DNA of 64,000 nt from Streptacidiphilus sp. P02-A3a (GTDB lineage Bacteria > Actinomycetota > Actinomycetes > Streptomycetales > Streptomycetaceae). Location: NCBI RefSeq assembly GCF_014084105.1, contig NZ_CP048289.1, positions 3,791,922 to 3,855,921 of the forward strand. Reading direction: 5' to 3'. The stretch's first letter is position 1. The number at the start of each line of letters is the position of its first letter. The notes under the pieces were generated by a model. The model searched no databases. It saw only the letters and a list, made by a program, of their open reading frames with translations, and had not been told where the DNA came from. Made by a program: the position numbers and the translations under genes. Positions 27,429 through 35,262 of this stretch are shown piece after piece.

Positions 27429-27626
27429 GCGAAGGGAGTGAAGCACTGGGGCTGTCACAGCGTCAAGAGCTGTCAGCCGTCGGGGCTTGGCGGGTTCTCC
27501 GGCGCCCGCCGACCGGCCATCGTCCTGAATTCGCAGCTGACACGCCCCGGCGCGGGGTGTAGGTTCGCTGCCCAGGACGTCGGACCGGTGGGGGCGCCGG
27601 ACGCACGCGGGCGGTCCGGGCGCGGC

Positions 27627-28817
27627 TCAGCTCCCGGACGTCGCGAGCGCGTGCCGTCCGCGTTGCTGCGGCACTCCGTGGCGCCCGCCGCGCGTCGGGC
27701 GGCTGGGCGCGCAGAGCACGAACGCGGAGGAGACCACGACGAAGCCGAGTCGGATGAGTCCCTGCGCGGAGGGGGAGGGAACCAGCAGCGCGGTGCCGTA
27801 GAGCGAGATCAGCGCGGACCAGCTCCACCAGGGCACCAGGCGCCGCTGCCCCAGGGTGTCCCAGAGCAGGGTCCCCAGCAGGATGGCGGCGGTGTAGTAG
27901 GTGTAGACGCTGGGGTCCAGCAGGATCCGCGCGTCCGCGCCCAGCAGCACGACCCCGGCCCAGCGTCCGCGTCGCACGGCCAGGGCGCCCAGGGCCAGCC
28001 CCAGGCCGGTCTGCGCCGGGCGGTCCCACCAGGGGGTGGCGGCGCTGTGCACCCCGAACCAGCGCAGCGACGAGGCCGGTTGGTTGGGGATGGTGAACTT
28101 GGCGGCGGCCAGGGAGCTGAGGTCGCCCAGGTAGAACGGCAGCCAGGCGACGCCGATCGCGCCCGCGGCGGTGAGCAGCGCCGGGCGCCAGCTGGAACGG
28201 GGCAGCGCCAGCAGCAGCGGCAGGAAGTTCACGGCCCAGGGTTTCGAGTCCACCGCGAGGGCGAGCAGCAGGGCCGTCGGGATCGCCCGGCCCTGGACCA
28301 GCGTCCGCACCGCCAGTGTGGTGAAGAACAGCGCGAGCACGTCGTCGAGGTGGGCGAAGCGCACCGCGACCTCGGTCCACATCGGGATGAAGGCGAGACC
28401 GGCGATCAGCACCCGCTGCTGTAGTCGGCGGTGGTTGGTGCCGCTGCCGAGCAGGTGGTCGGCGGCGGTCCGGCCGACGAGTACCAGCATGTACAGCCCG
28501 AGCGCCGACATCAGCCCCTCGGCCAGGGCCTCGCCGATCGCGGGGGGAAAGGGCGAGAAGAGCCCGGCTGCGAGGAAGCTGACCGGGCCCATCTGGAGCT
28601 CCGGATGGTTGGCGTACAGCGCCAGCCCACCGCCCGGTATGGACCCGAGCAGCAGTTGTTCGCCGGTCCGGACGTAGTGCCAGGAGACCCCGCCGTGCGG
28701 TGACACCACGGCGAACCAGGCCACCGCCCACAGGGTCAGCAGGATGTGGTGCCGACGCACACGCGGTTGACGCCCACCGCGCCCGTCGTCGGGCCCGGTG
28801 CCCGCCAAGCTGTCCAT
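27627..28817 (-). CDS. Polytopic membrane protein, glycosyltransferase-like (GT87/DUF2029 type)
   Basis: A 396-residue protein with about nine to ten hydrophobic segments. Early loop residues in VSPHGGVSWHYVRTGEQLLLG and the later segment RFAHLDDVLALFFTTLA suggest the Asp-containing loops of polyprenyl-phosphate-sugar-dependent transferases. I chose the ATG at 28817 because an AGGAGGGG site lies about 8 bases upstream. Longer in-frame starts add only low-complexity residues. The likely role is in cell-envelope glycan or glycolipid synthesis, but the donor and acceptor are unknown. Confidence 0.65.
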   Translation of the reverse strand: MDSLAGTGPDDGRGGRQPRVRRHHILLTLWAVAWFAVVSPHGGVSWHYVRTGEQLLLGSIPGGGLALYANHPELQMGPVSFLAAGLFSPFPPAIGEALAEGLMSALGLYMLVLVGRTAADHLLGSGTNHRRLQQRVLIAGLAFIPMWTEVAVRFAHLDDVLALFFTTLAVRTLVQGRAIPTALLLALAVDSKPWAVNFLPLLLALPRSSWRPALLTAAGAIGVAWLPFYLGDLSSLAAAKFTIPNQPASSLRWFGVHSAATPWWDRPAQTGLGLALGALAVRRGRWAGVVLLGADARILLDPSVYTYYTAAILLGTLLWDTLGQRRLVPWWSWSALISLYGTALLVPSPSAQGLIRLGFVVVSSAFVLCAPSRPTRGGRHGVPQQRGRHALATSGS

Positions 28818-28893
28818 TCCATTTGCCCCTCCTGTGGTCGCAGCGGAGATCATATGTAAGTCACATGAGAGCCCTTGCTCCGGGGCCATGCCG

Positions 28894-29169
28894 TCAGGCG
28901 GTCGCGGCCTCGATGTCGTCGGCGGCGTCCTGGGCGCAGGCGGTGGCCAGCACGTCCAGGGACAGGCCCAGGGCGTGGGCCAGGGCGGCGACGGTGAAGA
29001 AGGCCGGGGTCGGCGCCCGGCCGGTCTCGATCTTGCGAAGGGTCTCCGCGGACACCCCGGCCGCCGCCGCCACGTCCACCATGCTGCGGTCGCCGCGTGC
29101 CTCGCGGAGCAGGGCGCCGAAGCGTTCCCCGCGTCGCCGTTCCTGCGGGCTCAAAGGAGTTCTCACCAT
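28894..29169 (-). CDS. Small XRE-family regulator
   Basis: A 91-residue protein that is little more than a helix-turn-helix (about residues 20-65: VDVAAAAGVSAETLRKIETGRAPTPAFF). It resembles Cro/CI-type regulators found beside single genes. It is divergent from methionine aminopeptidase with 64 bp between starts, and the spacer contains a 10-bp palindrome. It probably represses both itself and the aminopeptidase. Confidence 0.82.
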   Translation of the reverse strand: MVRTPLSPQERRRGERFGALLREARGDRSMVDVAAAAGVSAETLRKIETGRAPTPAFFTVAALAHALGLSLDVLATACAQDAADDIEAATA

Positions 29170-29182
29170 GACTGTGATACTA

Positions 29183-29192
29183 ATACCGGTAT
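29183..29192. promoter_or_regulatory. Palindrome between XRE regulator and map
   Basis: ATACCGGTAT is a perfect 10-bp palindrome in an AT-rich spacer (29171-29200). It lies 14 bp from the XRE start and 41 bp from the map start, so a bound XRE dimer could cover both promoters. Confidence 0.55.
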
Positions 29193-29233
29193 AAGAATTG
29201 GGAAGCACCGCATCACTAGGAGTTGCGACACAC

Positions 29234-30001
29234 ATGGTGGAGATCAAGACCGACACCGCACTGGAGGCGATGCGGGAGGCCGGACGCGTGGTGGCGCAGG
29301 CGCTCGCCGCGGTCCGCGCGGCGGCGGCCGTGGGAGTGAGCCTGCGCGAGCTCGACGAGGCCGCCCGCACCGTGCTGACCACGGCCGGGGCCACCTCGCC
29401 GTTCCTCGGCTACCAGCCCTCCTTCGCCCCCGTCCCCTTCCCGGCGGTCATCTGCGCGTCGGTGAACGACGCCCTCGTGCACGGCATCCCCGACGACTAC
29501 CGGCTCCGCGACGGCGACCTGGTCAGCATCGACTGCGGCGCCGGACTGGACGGCTGGACCGGCGACGCCGCGATCAGCTTCACCGTCGGCACCCCGCGCC
29601 CCGGCGACCTGGAGCTCATCGACGCCACCCAGCGGGCCCTGGACGCCGGGATCGCCGCCGCCACCGTCGGCCACCGGATGGGGGACATCTCGCACGCCAT
29701 CAGCACGGTCGCCCGCGCCGCCGACTGCGGCATGCCGGGCGACTTCGGCGGCCACGGCATCGGCCGCCGGATGCACGAGGACCCGCACGTCCCCAACCAC
29801 GGACGGCCCGGGCGCGGCTTCCCGCTGCGCCACGGGCTCGCCCTCGCCATCGAACCCATGCTGATGGCCGGGGGAAAGAACGACTACCGGACCGACCCCG
29901 ACGGCTGGACCCTGCGCACGGTCGACGGCAGCCGCGCCGCCCACATCGAGCACACCATCGCCATCACCGAGGACGGCCCCCGGATCCTCACCCGGCTGTG
30001 A
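29234..30001 (+). CDS. map: Type I methionine aminopeptidase
   Basis: A 255-residue metallopeptidase that removes the N-terminal Met of new proteins. The metal ligands are visible: Asp in VSIDCGAG, Asp in GWTGDAAI, His in GGHGIGRRMHE, Glu in IEPMLM and Glu in HIEHTIAIT. An AGGAG site (29218-29222) precedes the ATG at 29234. Length is normal. This copy is paired with its own XRE regulator, so it is probably a paralogue expressed under special conditions. The stop lies three bases from the convergent ABC pseudogene stop. Confidence 0.93.
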   Translation: MVEIKTDTALEAMREAGRVVAQALAAVRAAAAVGVSLRELDEAARTVLTTAGATSPFLGYQPSFAPVPFPAVICASVNDALVHGIPDDYRLRDGDLVSIDCGAGLDGWTGDAAISFTVGTPRPGDLELIDATQRALDAGIAAATVGHRMGDISHAISTVARAADCGMPGDFGGHGIGRRMHEDPHVPNHGRPGRGFPLRHGLALAIEPMLMAGGKNDYRTDPDGWTLRTVDGSRAAHIEHTIAITEDGPRILTRL

Positions 30002-30004
30002 CGC

Positions 30005-31857
30005 TCAGTCGCCGCCTCGGGGCGCGGGGACGCCGGTGTCGTCGTCCGCGACGTGCTGGAGCAGCCACAGCTCGTGGAAGAGCCGGCCCGGCTGGGCCAG
30101 CAGTTCGTCGTACGTCCCGCACTGGATGACCCGGCCCTTGTCCAGTACGTAGATCCGGTCGGCCAGGCGGACGTTCTGCAGCCGGTGGGTGACCAGGCAG
30201 ACCGCGCGGTCCTCGGCCAGGACGCGCAGGTGCGAGAAGACCCGGTGCTCGCCCCGGGCGTCCAGGGCGGAGGTCGGCTCGTCCAGGACCAGCAGCGCGG
30301 CGGGCCGGTAGAAGGCGCGGGCGATCGCCAGCCGCTGCCACTGCCCGCCGGACAGCTCCTGCCCGCCCCAGAACGCACGGGCGAGGAGCGTGTCCAGCCC
30401 GCTGCGCAGGGTCGCGATCACCTGGTCCGCCCCGGCTCGCGGGTGTCCTGGCCGTCCCAGGTGACGGCGCCCTCCTGCGGCAGGAACAGACCGGCCAGCA
30501 GGCGGCCCAGGGTGGTCTTGCCGGAGCCGTTCTCGCCCACCAGGGCGATGATCTCGCCCCGCCGGACCTCCACGTCGACCCCGGCCAGGGCGGGCTCGGC
30601 CGCCTCCTCGTAGCGGTAGCCGACTGCCTCGGCCCGGATCACCGTGGCCCGGCCCGGGTCCGCGCTGCCCCGGGCCAGGGCGTGGCCGCCGACCTCGTCG
30701 AGGTAGGTGGCCCAGTCGTCGAGGAACATGCCGTAGCGGAACACCGAGCCGCCGTAGCCGATGATGCCCTGCAGGCTGCCGGCGGCGTTGCGCAGCGCGA
30801 ACACCGCCGTTCCGGCCTTGGCCACGTCGATGTGGCCGGTCGCCAGCAGCACCGCCAGTACGCCCCAGGTCAGGCAGGAGGCCAAGCCGCCGCAGAGCGC
30901 CCCGATCACCCCGTACCGCGCGGCGATCGCCACCGCCCGGTCGTTGCTGGCGTCGACCCGGGCCCCGATCGCGTCGTAGCGGCGGATCAGGAACGGTGCC
31001 ATGTGGTTGCTGCGCACCTGGTCGGCGGAGTTCTTGTCCAGCATCCACCAGCGCAGCAGGAACAGCGCCCGCCGCTCGCTGCTGGTCTCGTGGGTGGCCA
31101 GGTAGCCGGCGGTGGCCCCCTTGACGCTGGCGATGCCCTGCGGCAGCGAGGCCAGCATCAGCAGCGGCAGCAGCAGCGGGTGCAGGACGCAGACCACCAC
31201 CGCGGCGGCGGCCAGTGACGCGGCCGAGGCGATGATGTTCTGCGCTCCGGAGAGCAGGTCCTGGATGGTCTGCGCGCCCCGGTCGGCGGCGTCCCAGCGG
31301 TCGGAGTAGCCGGGGCTGTCGTAGGCCGCCAGCTCGGCCTCCATGCCGCCGACCGCCAGCAGGCGCTCGGCGGCGCGGGCGACCTTGGGCGACAGCCGCT
31401 GCGACATGCCGCTGACCGCGAGCCCGAGGACCGCCCGCAGACCGGCCGTCCCGGCCAGGACCAGCACCGAGGGCAGCGCGGCGGTCAGCCGCGCGGTGAT
31501 GTGTCCGGGGCCGATGATCGCGCTGATCGTCCCGGTGGTCGCCAGCAGGCCGCCCACCTGCAACAGGCCGGAGGCGAGCTGGCAGCCGAGCAGGGCGGCG
31601 GTGGCGCGGCGGTCGGTGTCCCAGGCGAGTCTCGTGGCCCGGCCGACCAGCCGCGGCAGGCGCGCGGCCATCGCCCGGCCGCTGAACCGCATCAGCTCCA
31701 GGGCGCGCTTGTCGGCGCCGAACTGGAGCCGCAACTGCTCGTCGAACTGCTCGTCGAACTGCTCCTCGGCCCCGGCGGCCCCGCCGGATTCGGCGGATTC
31801 GGCGGTCCCGGTGGGGGCGTCCTCGGTCGCGCTGGTGGTGCCGCTGGTCCGGGTCAT
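30005..31857 (-). pseudogene. ABC exporter (membrane plus ATPase domains) broken by an internal deletion
   Basis: The first frame (31857-30418) encodes six membrane segments and an ATPase domain up to just past Walker A (VGENGSGKTT, near residue 447). It then reads GQDTREPGRTR and stops. The second frame (about 30440-30005) resumes with ADQVIATLRSGLDTLL, the signature LSGGQ, Walker B LLVLDEPTSALD and the H-loop THRL. The intervening stretch of about 40 residues that normally carries the Q-loop is missing, and the frame shifts. The ATG overlaps the NUDIX stop. The N-terminus has a repeat, EEQFDEQFDEQ, from three 12-bp units at 31733-31768. The protein is probably non-functional unless the gap is an assembly error. 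Confidence 0.8.
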
Positions 31858-32426
31858 GGCCGTGCTCCCGGGAATCCGTCGCCGCCGGATCCGGTCGGGC
31901 CGTCCGCGCCCGGCGCGGGCTCGTCCTCGCAGATGTAGGCCGCGACACCGCTCGTCCGGGCCTGGTGGGCGGCCAGCAGCCGACGCCAGTGGTACTCGCC
32001 CATGTCGGGCTGCCAGTCCTCCAGTTCACGCACCTCCCAGGCGTTGTGCTCCTGCGGGTCGAGCCGCACCTGCCGCAACTGCGCGGCGGTCAGCACCCCG
32101 CCGTCGAAGACGAAGCCCACCTTCGCCAACGGCCAGCCCTCGTTCGGGAGTCGGAAGCACACCGCGAGCAGGCGCGGCGGTCCCTCCAGCCGCAGCCCGG
32201 TCTCCTCGGTCAGCTCCCGCAGCGCCGCCTGCCAGGGCGTCTGCCCGAACTCGCAGTTCCCGCCGGGAAACTGCCATCGCTGCGGATGTTCGGGCAGGGC
32301 CGTGTGCAGTTGGAGCGGCCGGTCCGCCTCGTCGGTGAGGTAGAGGCAGCCGTACATCGTCGCTTGCTGGATGGTCCGCACGTACTGCTCGGGCGGGAGC
32401 CAGGGGGTGGTCGGCGGCGTGGTCAT
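31854..32426 (-). CDS. NUDIX hydrolase
   Basis: A 190-residue NUDIX-fold protein. The box reads GGNCEFGQTPWQAALRELTEETGL (about residues 55-78 in two parts). It keeps REL-TEE-TGL, but the Glu expected after Gly is Gln (GQ). The metal-binding Glu pair is intact. It probably hydrolyses a nucleotide sugar or similar diphosphate. An AAGGAG site precedes the ATG at 32426. The last residues overlap the start of the ABC exporter gene, so they form an operon. Confidence 0.85.
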   Translation of the reverse strand: MTTPPTTPWLPPEQYVRTIQQATMYGCLYLTDEADRPLQLHTALPEHPQRWQFPGGNCEFGQTPWQAALRELTEETGLRLEGPPRLLAVCFRLPNEGWPLAKVGFVFDGGVLTAAQLRQVRLDPQEHNAWEVRELEDWQPDMGEYHWRRLLAAHQARTSGVAAYICEDEPAPGADGPTGSGGDGFPGARP

Positions 32427-32811
32427 CACAACTCCTTCGGTTCGAAGGCGAGTCGGCGGGCGGGCAGGCATCGGCGGCGAACCCTCCCGTCACTCGCGGC
32501 CATCTGTCGAGCGCGCTGAGTCACTCTCTCAGACGCCACTGACAACGCCGCTCCCGGCGGGCGCGGAGGCACGCCCGTGTGCCCCCGGCGCGGGTGTCCG
32601 GCGGATCCCCCGGACGGCCGTCGCTCGGGCGCGCCTGGTCAACGGGGCGGAGCGGGCGCATGGTCAACGGGGCGCGGAGAACGGGCGGCAAGGAAACCGG
32701 CCCCGCTCGCGGGGCCGGTCACGCTCGGATCACCTTCAGGGGCGGGCGCTCACCGGCCCGGAGGCCGGAACCGGCGCGGCGGCCCGGCCCGCCGGCCGGG
32801 GCTCGCGGTGC
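32427..32811. other. Gene-free region between the NUDIX and small-protein genes
   Basis: No supported gene. It holds a terminator hairpin (32696-32719) and two copies of TGGTCAACGGGGCG (32636-32649 and 32661-32674). The promoter of the leftward NUDIX-ABC operon should be near 32440-32560, where the composition is more mixed, but I cannot name boxes. Confidence 0.5.
32696..32719 (-). terminator. Terminator after the 99-residue protein gene
   Basis: ACCGGCCCCG (32696-32705) pairs with CGGGGCCGGT (32710-32719) over a 4-base loop. On the minus strand it is followed by TTTCCTT, giving a rho-independent shape. It lies about 90 bp past the stop of the leftward gene. Confidence 0.7.
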
Positions 32812-33111
32812 TCAGGGCCAGACCGCGAAGCCGTCGCTCACCGGCGGCGGGGGCGGCAGCGGGAGGTAGTCGCAGTCGTAGAGTGCCCGCCGCAGCACCA
32901 CGGCCGCCGTGTTGTCCGCCGCCATCTGGTCGGCCACGTCGACCAGGCAGGTGAACGCGTAGCTGGGCGGCTCGGGGGAGGGGGTGAAGGCCTGCGACCG
33001 GGCGTCGACCTGGGCGCCGTGCTGCGCCAGGGACTTCTCGACCTGCTGGAGTTCGTCGTCGCTCAGCGCGTCGGGGAACTCGAAGACGCTCTTTCCCGTG
33101 TACTCGGCCAA
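32812..33111 (-). CDS. Small protein of unknown function with a Pro-rich C-terminus
   Basis: A 99-residue protein with a TTG start (AEYTGKSVFEFPDALSDDELQQ). An AAAGGCGG site lies about 12 bases upstream. The N-terminal third is an acidic amphipathic helix region. The middle has a Cys in FTCLVDVADQ, and the end reads LPLPPPPPVSDGFAVWP. I do not recognise the family. The good downstream terminator supports expression. An alternative is that another reading frame starting GTG at 33121 is used, but its product is Arg/Gly/Pro-biased and looks like a shadow. Confidence 0.6.
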   Translation of the reverse strand: MAEYTGKSVFEFPDALSDDELQQVEKSLAQHGAQVDARSQAFTPSPEPPSYAFTCLVDVADQMAADNTAAVVLRRALYDCDYLPLPPPPPVSDGFAVWP

Positions 33112-33242
33112 GGGACCACACCGCCTTTCGCTGAGGCAGTCTGCCGGTGGCCTGCCGCCGTCAGCATCAGGCTTCCCGCTCGGCGGACCCCGGGCCAGCC
33201 AGGACCGCCACTCGGGGGAGGGCGCGGCGTGGCGAACTTGTT

Positions 33243-33264
33243 CGTAACGAACATGTTCGTTACG
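33243..33264. promoter_or_regulatory. Perfect inverted repeat just upstream of the TetR gene, probable operator
   Basis: CGTAACGAAC and GTTCGTTACG are perfect 10-bp arms around an AT spacer, ending 8 bp before the TetR start codon. A second overlapping palindrome, GTTCGTAACGAAC, lies on its left. This is a textbook position for TetR autoregulation. Confidence 0.75.
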
Positions 33265-33272
33265 CTGGATCC

Positions 33273-33965
33273 ATGACAGCCCGGACCCCCGCCCCCCGCA
33301 GCCGCCGCGAGCGGCCCGCCAAGCCCGCCCTCAGCCACGAGGGCATCGTCGCCACCGCCGTCACCCTGATGCGGAGCGAGGGGCTGCGGCGGGTCACCAT
33401 GCGCCGACTGGCGCAGGAGCTCGACACCGGACCGGCCTCGCTGTACGTCTACCTGGCGAACACCGCCGAGCTGCACGCGGCGATCCTGGAGGACCTGCTC
33501 GGCGCGGTCGACCTGGCCCCGGCGCGAGCGGGCGGCGACTGGCGGCAGCGGCTCGGCGACCTGCTCGGCCGCTACACCCGAGTGCTGTTCGAACACCCCG
33601 GCCTCGCCCACTCGGCGCTGGTGGCCCGGCCCTCGGGGCCGAACTACCTGGCGCTGGTCGAGACCGTCCTCGCGCTGCTGCACGAAGGCGGGGTGCCCGA
33701 CGGGCAGGCAGCCTGGGGGGTGGACGTGCTGCTCCAGGTGGCCACCGCGACCGCCGCCGAGCAGTCCACCCGGGACCGCGGCACCGACACCGAGGCCGAG
33801 CACCACGCGCTGCTGGAGGCGCTCGGGCGGGTGACCGCCCGGTCGCACCCACGGATCGCGGCGCTCGGCCCCGACCTCACCTCCGGCACCCCCGAGCAGC
33901 GCCTGGCCTGGGTCTTCCGCGTGGTCATCAACGGCGCGCAAGCCACCCCCAGGCAGCCGGACTGA
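33273..33965 (+). CDS. TetR-family regulator
   Basis: A 230-residue regulator. The HTH is LRRVTMRRLAQELDTGPASLYVYL (about residues 38-61), followed by a TetR_C-like ligand domain as in tetracycline-type TetR proteins. The N-terminus is basic (PRSRRERPAKPA). The operator overlaps its promoter. The FAD monooxygenase gene follows 61 bp downstream in the same direction and is probably co-regulated. Confidence 0.88.
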   Translation: MTARTPAPRSRRERPAKPALSHEGIVATAVTLMRSEGLRRVTMRRLAQELDTGPASLYVYLANTAELHAAILEDLLGAVDLAPARAGGDWRQRLGDLLGRYTRVLFEHPGLAHSALVARPSGPNYLALVETVLALLHEGGVPDGQAAWGVDVLLQVATATAAEQSTRDRGTDTEAEHHALLEALGRVTARSHPRIAALGPDLTSGTPEQRLAWVFRVVINGAQATPRQPD

Positions 33966-34026
33966 CCCCCCCCACCGAGAACCGGCCGCCGGACAGCGGC
34001 CCCCGCAAGCGAATCGAGGCACCACC

Positions 34027-35172
34027 ATGACGACCACCATCCACCACCCCGTCGCCATCGTCGGGGCCGGCCTGGGCGGACTCACCCTGGCCTGCGTCCT
34101 GCGCACCGGCGGCGTCGATGCCGCCGTCTTCGACCTGGACACCGACCGGCACGCCCGCACCCAGGGCGGCATGCTCGACATCCACGAGGAGTCCGGCCAG
34201 GCGGCCCTGCGCGCTGCCGGGCTCCACCAGGAGTTCCTGGGTCTGGTCATGCCCGGCGGGGAGGCCATGCGGGTCCTGGACAAGCACGCCACCGTCCACC
34301 TGGAGGCGAGCGACGAGGACTCCTCGCACGGCCGCCCCGAGGTGGACCGGGGCCGGTTGCGCGAGCTGCTGCTGGACGCCCTGCCCGAGGACGCCGTCCG
34401 CTGGGGCGCGAAGGCCACCGCCGCGCGCACCCTCGCCGACGGCCGCCACGAGGTCACCCTCGCCGACGGCACCGTGTTCACCGCCGACCTGCTGGTCGGC
34501 GCCGACGGCGCCTGGTCCAAGGTCCGCCCGCTGCTCTCCGACGCGGTGCCCGAGTACACCGGGATCTCCGTGGTCGAGAGCGACCTGCACGACGCCGACG
34601 TCCGTCACCCGGAGGCGGCCGCGACCGTCGGCGGAGGCATGCTCTTCGCCCTCGGCGACGGCCGGGCCTTCCTGGCCCACCGCGAGTCCGACGGCAGCCT
34701 GCACCTCTACACCAGCGTCCGCGCCGACCGGTCCTGGCTGGACGGGATCGACTTCGCCGACACCGAGGCCGCCAGGCAGGCGGTGCTGGAGCGGTTCACC
34801 GACTGGGACCCGAGCCTGCGGGCGCTGCTCGCCGACGCCGAGGGACCGCTGGTGCCGCGTCACATCGTGGCGCTGCCGGTCGGCCACCGCTGGCCGCGGG
34901 TGCCCGGCGTCACGCTGCTCGGCGACGCCGCCCACGTGATGTCGCCGTTCGCCGGAGAGGGCGCGAACAACGCCATGCAGGACGGCGCCGAACTCGCCCG
35001 GGCACTGCTGGAGCACCCCGGCGACACCGAGGCCGCGCTGGCCCGGTACGAGCAGGCGATGTTCCCCCGGGCGCAGGACGCCGCCGCGGAGTCCGCCGCC
35101 AACCTGCTCCTGTGCTTCGCCGACGACGCCCCCAAGGGCCTGCTCGACCAGTTCGCCGCACCCCACGAGTGA
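34027..35172 (+). CDS. TetX-like FAD-dependent monooxygenase
   Basis: A 381-residue flavoprotein monooxygenase. The FAD site is VAIVGAGLGGLTLACVL (residues 9-25), the DG motif is LLVGADGAWSKVR, and the late FAD motif is LLGDAAHVMSPFAGEGANNAM. The pattern SHGRPEVDRGRLRELLLDAL is typical of TetX-like enzymes, which hydroxylate polycyclic drugs. With the preceding TetR gene and operator it looks like an inducible detoxification pair. A natural substrate is not identifiable. Confidence 0.85.
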   Translation: MTTTIHHPVAIVGAGLGGLTLACVLRTGGVDAAVFDLDTDRHARTQGGMLDIHEESGQAALRAAGLHQEFLGLVMPGGEAMRVLDKHATVHLEASDEDSSHGRPEVDRGRLRELLLDALPEDAVRWGAKATAARTLADGRHEVTLADGTVFTADLLVGADGAWSKVRPLLSDAVPEYTGISVVESDLHDADVRHPEAAATVGGGMLFALGDGRAFLAHRESDGSLHLYTSVRADRSWLDGIDFADTEAARQAVLERFTDWDPSLRALLADAEGPLVPRHIVALPVGHRWPRVPGVTLLGDAAHVMSPFAGEGANNAMQDGAELARALLEHPGDTEAALARYEQAMFPRAQDAAAESAANLLLCFADDAPKGLLDQFAAPHE

Positions 35173-35262
35173 ACGCCGCAAACCAACGCCCGGCGGCGTC
35201 GGTTCGGAGCGAGCCGGGGTCGGGCGGGTGTGTGCTGTCCCCCCGCGGGGCAGCCGCATCCC

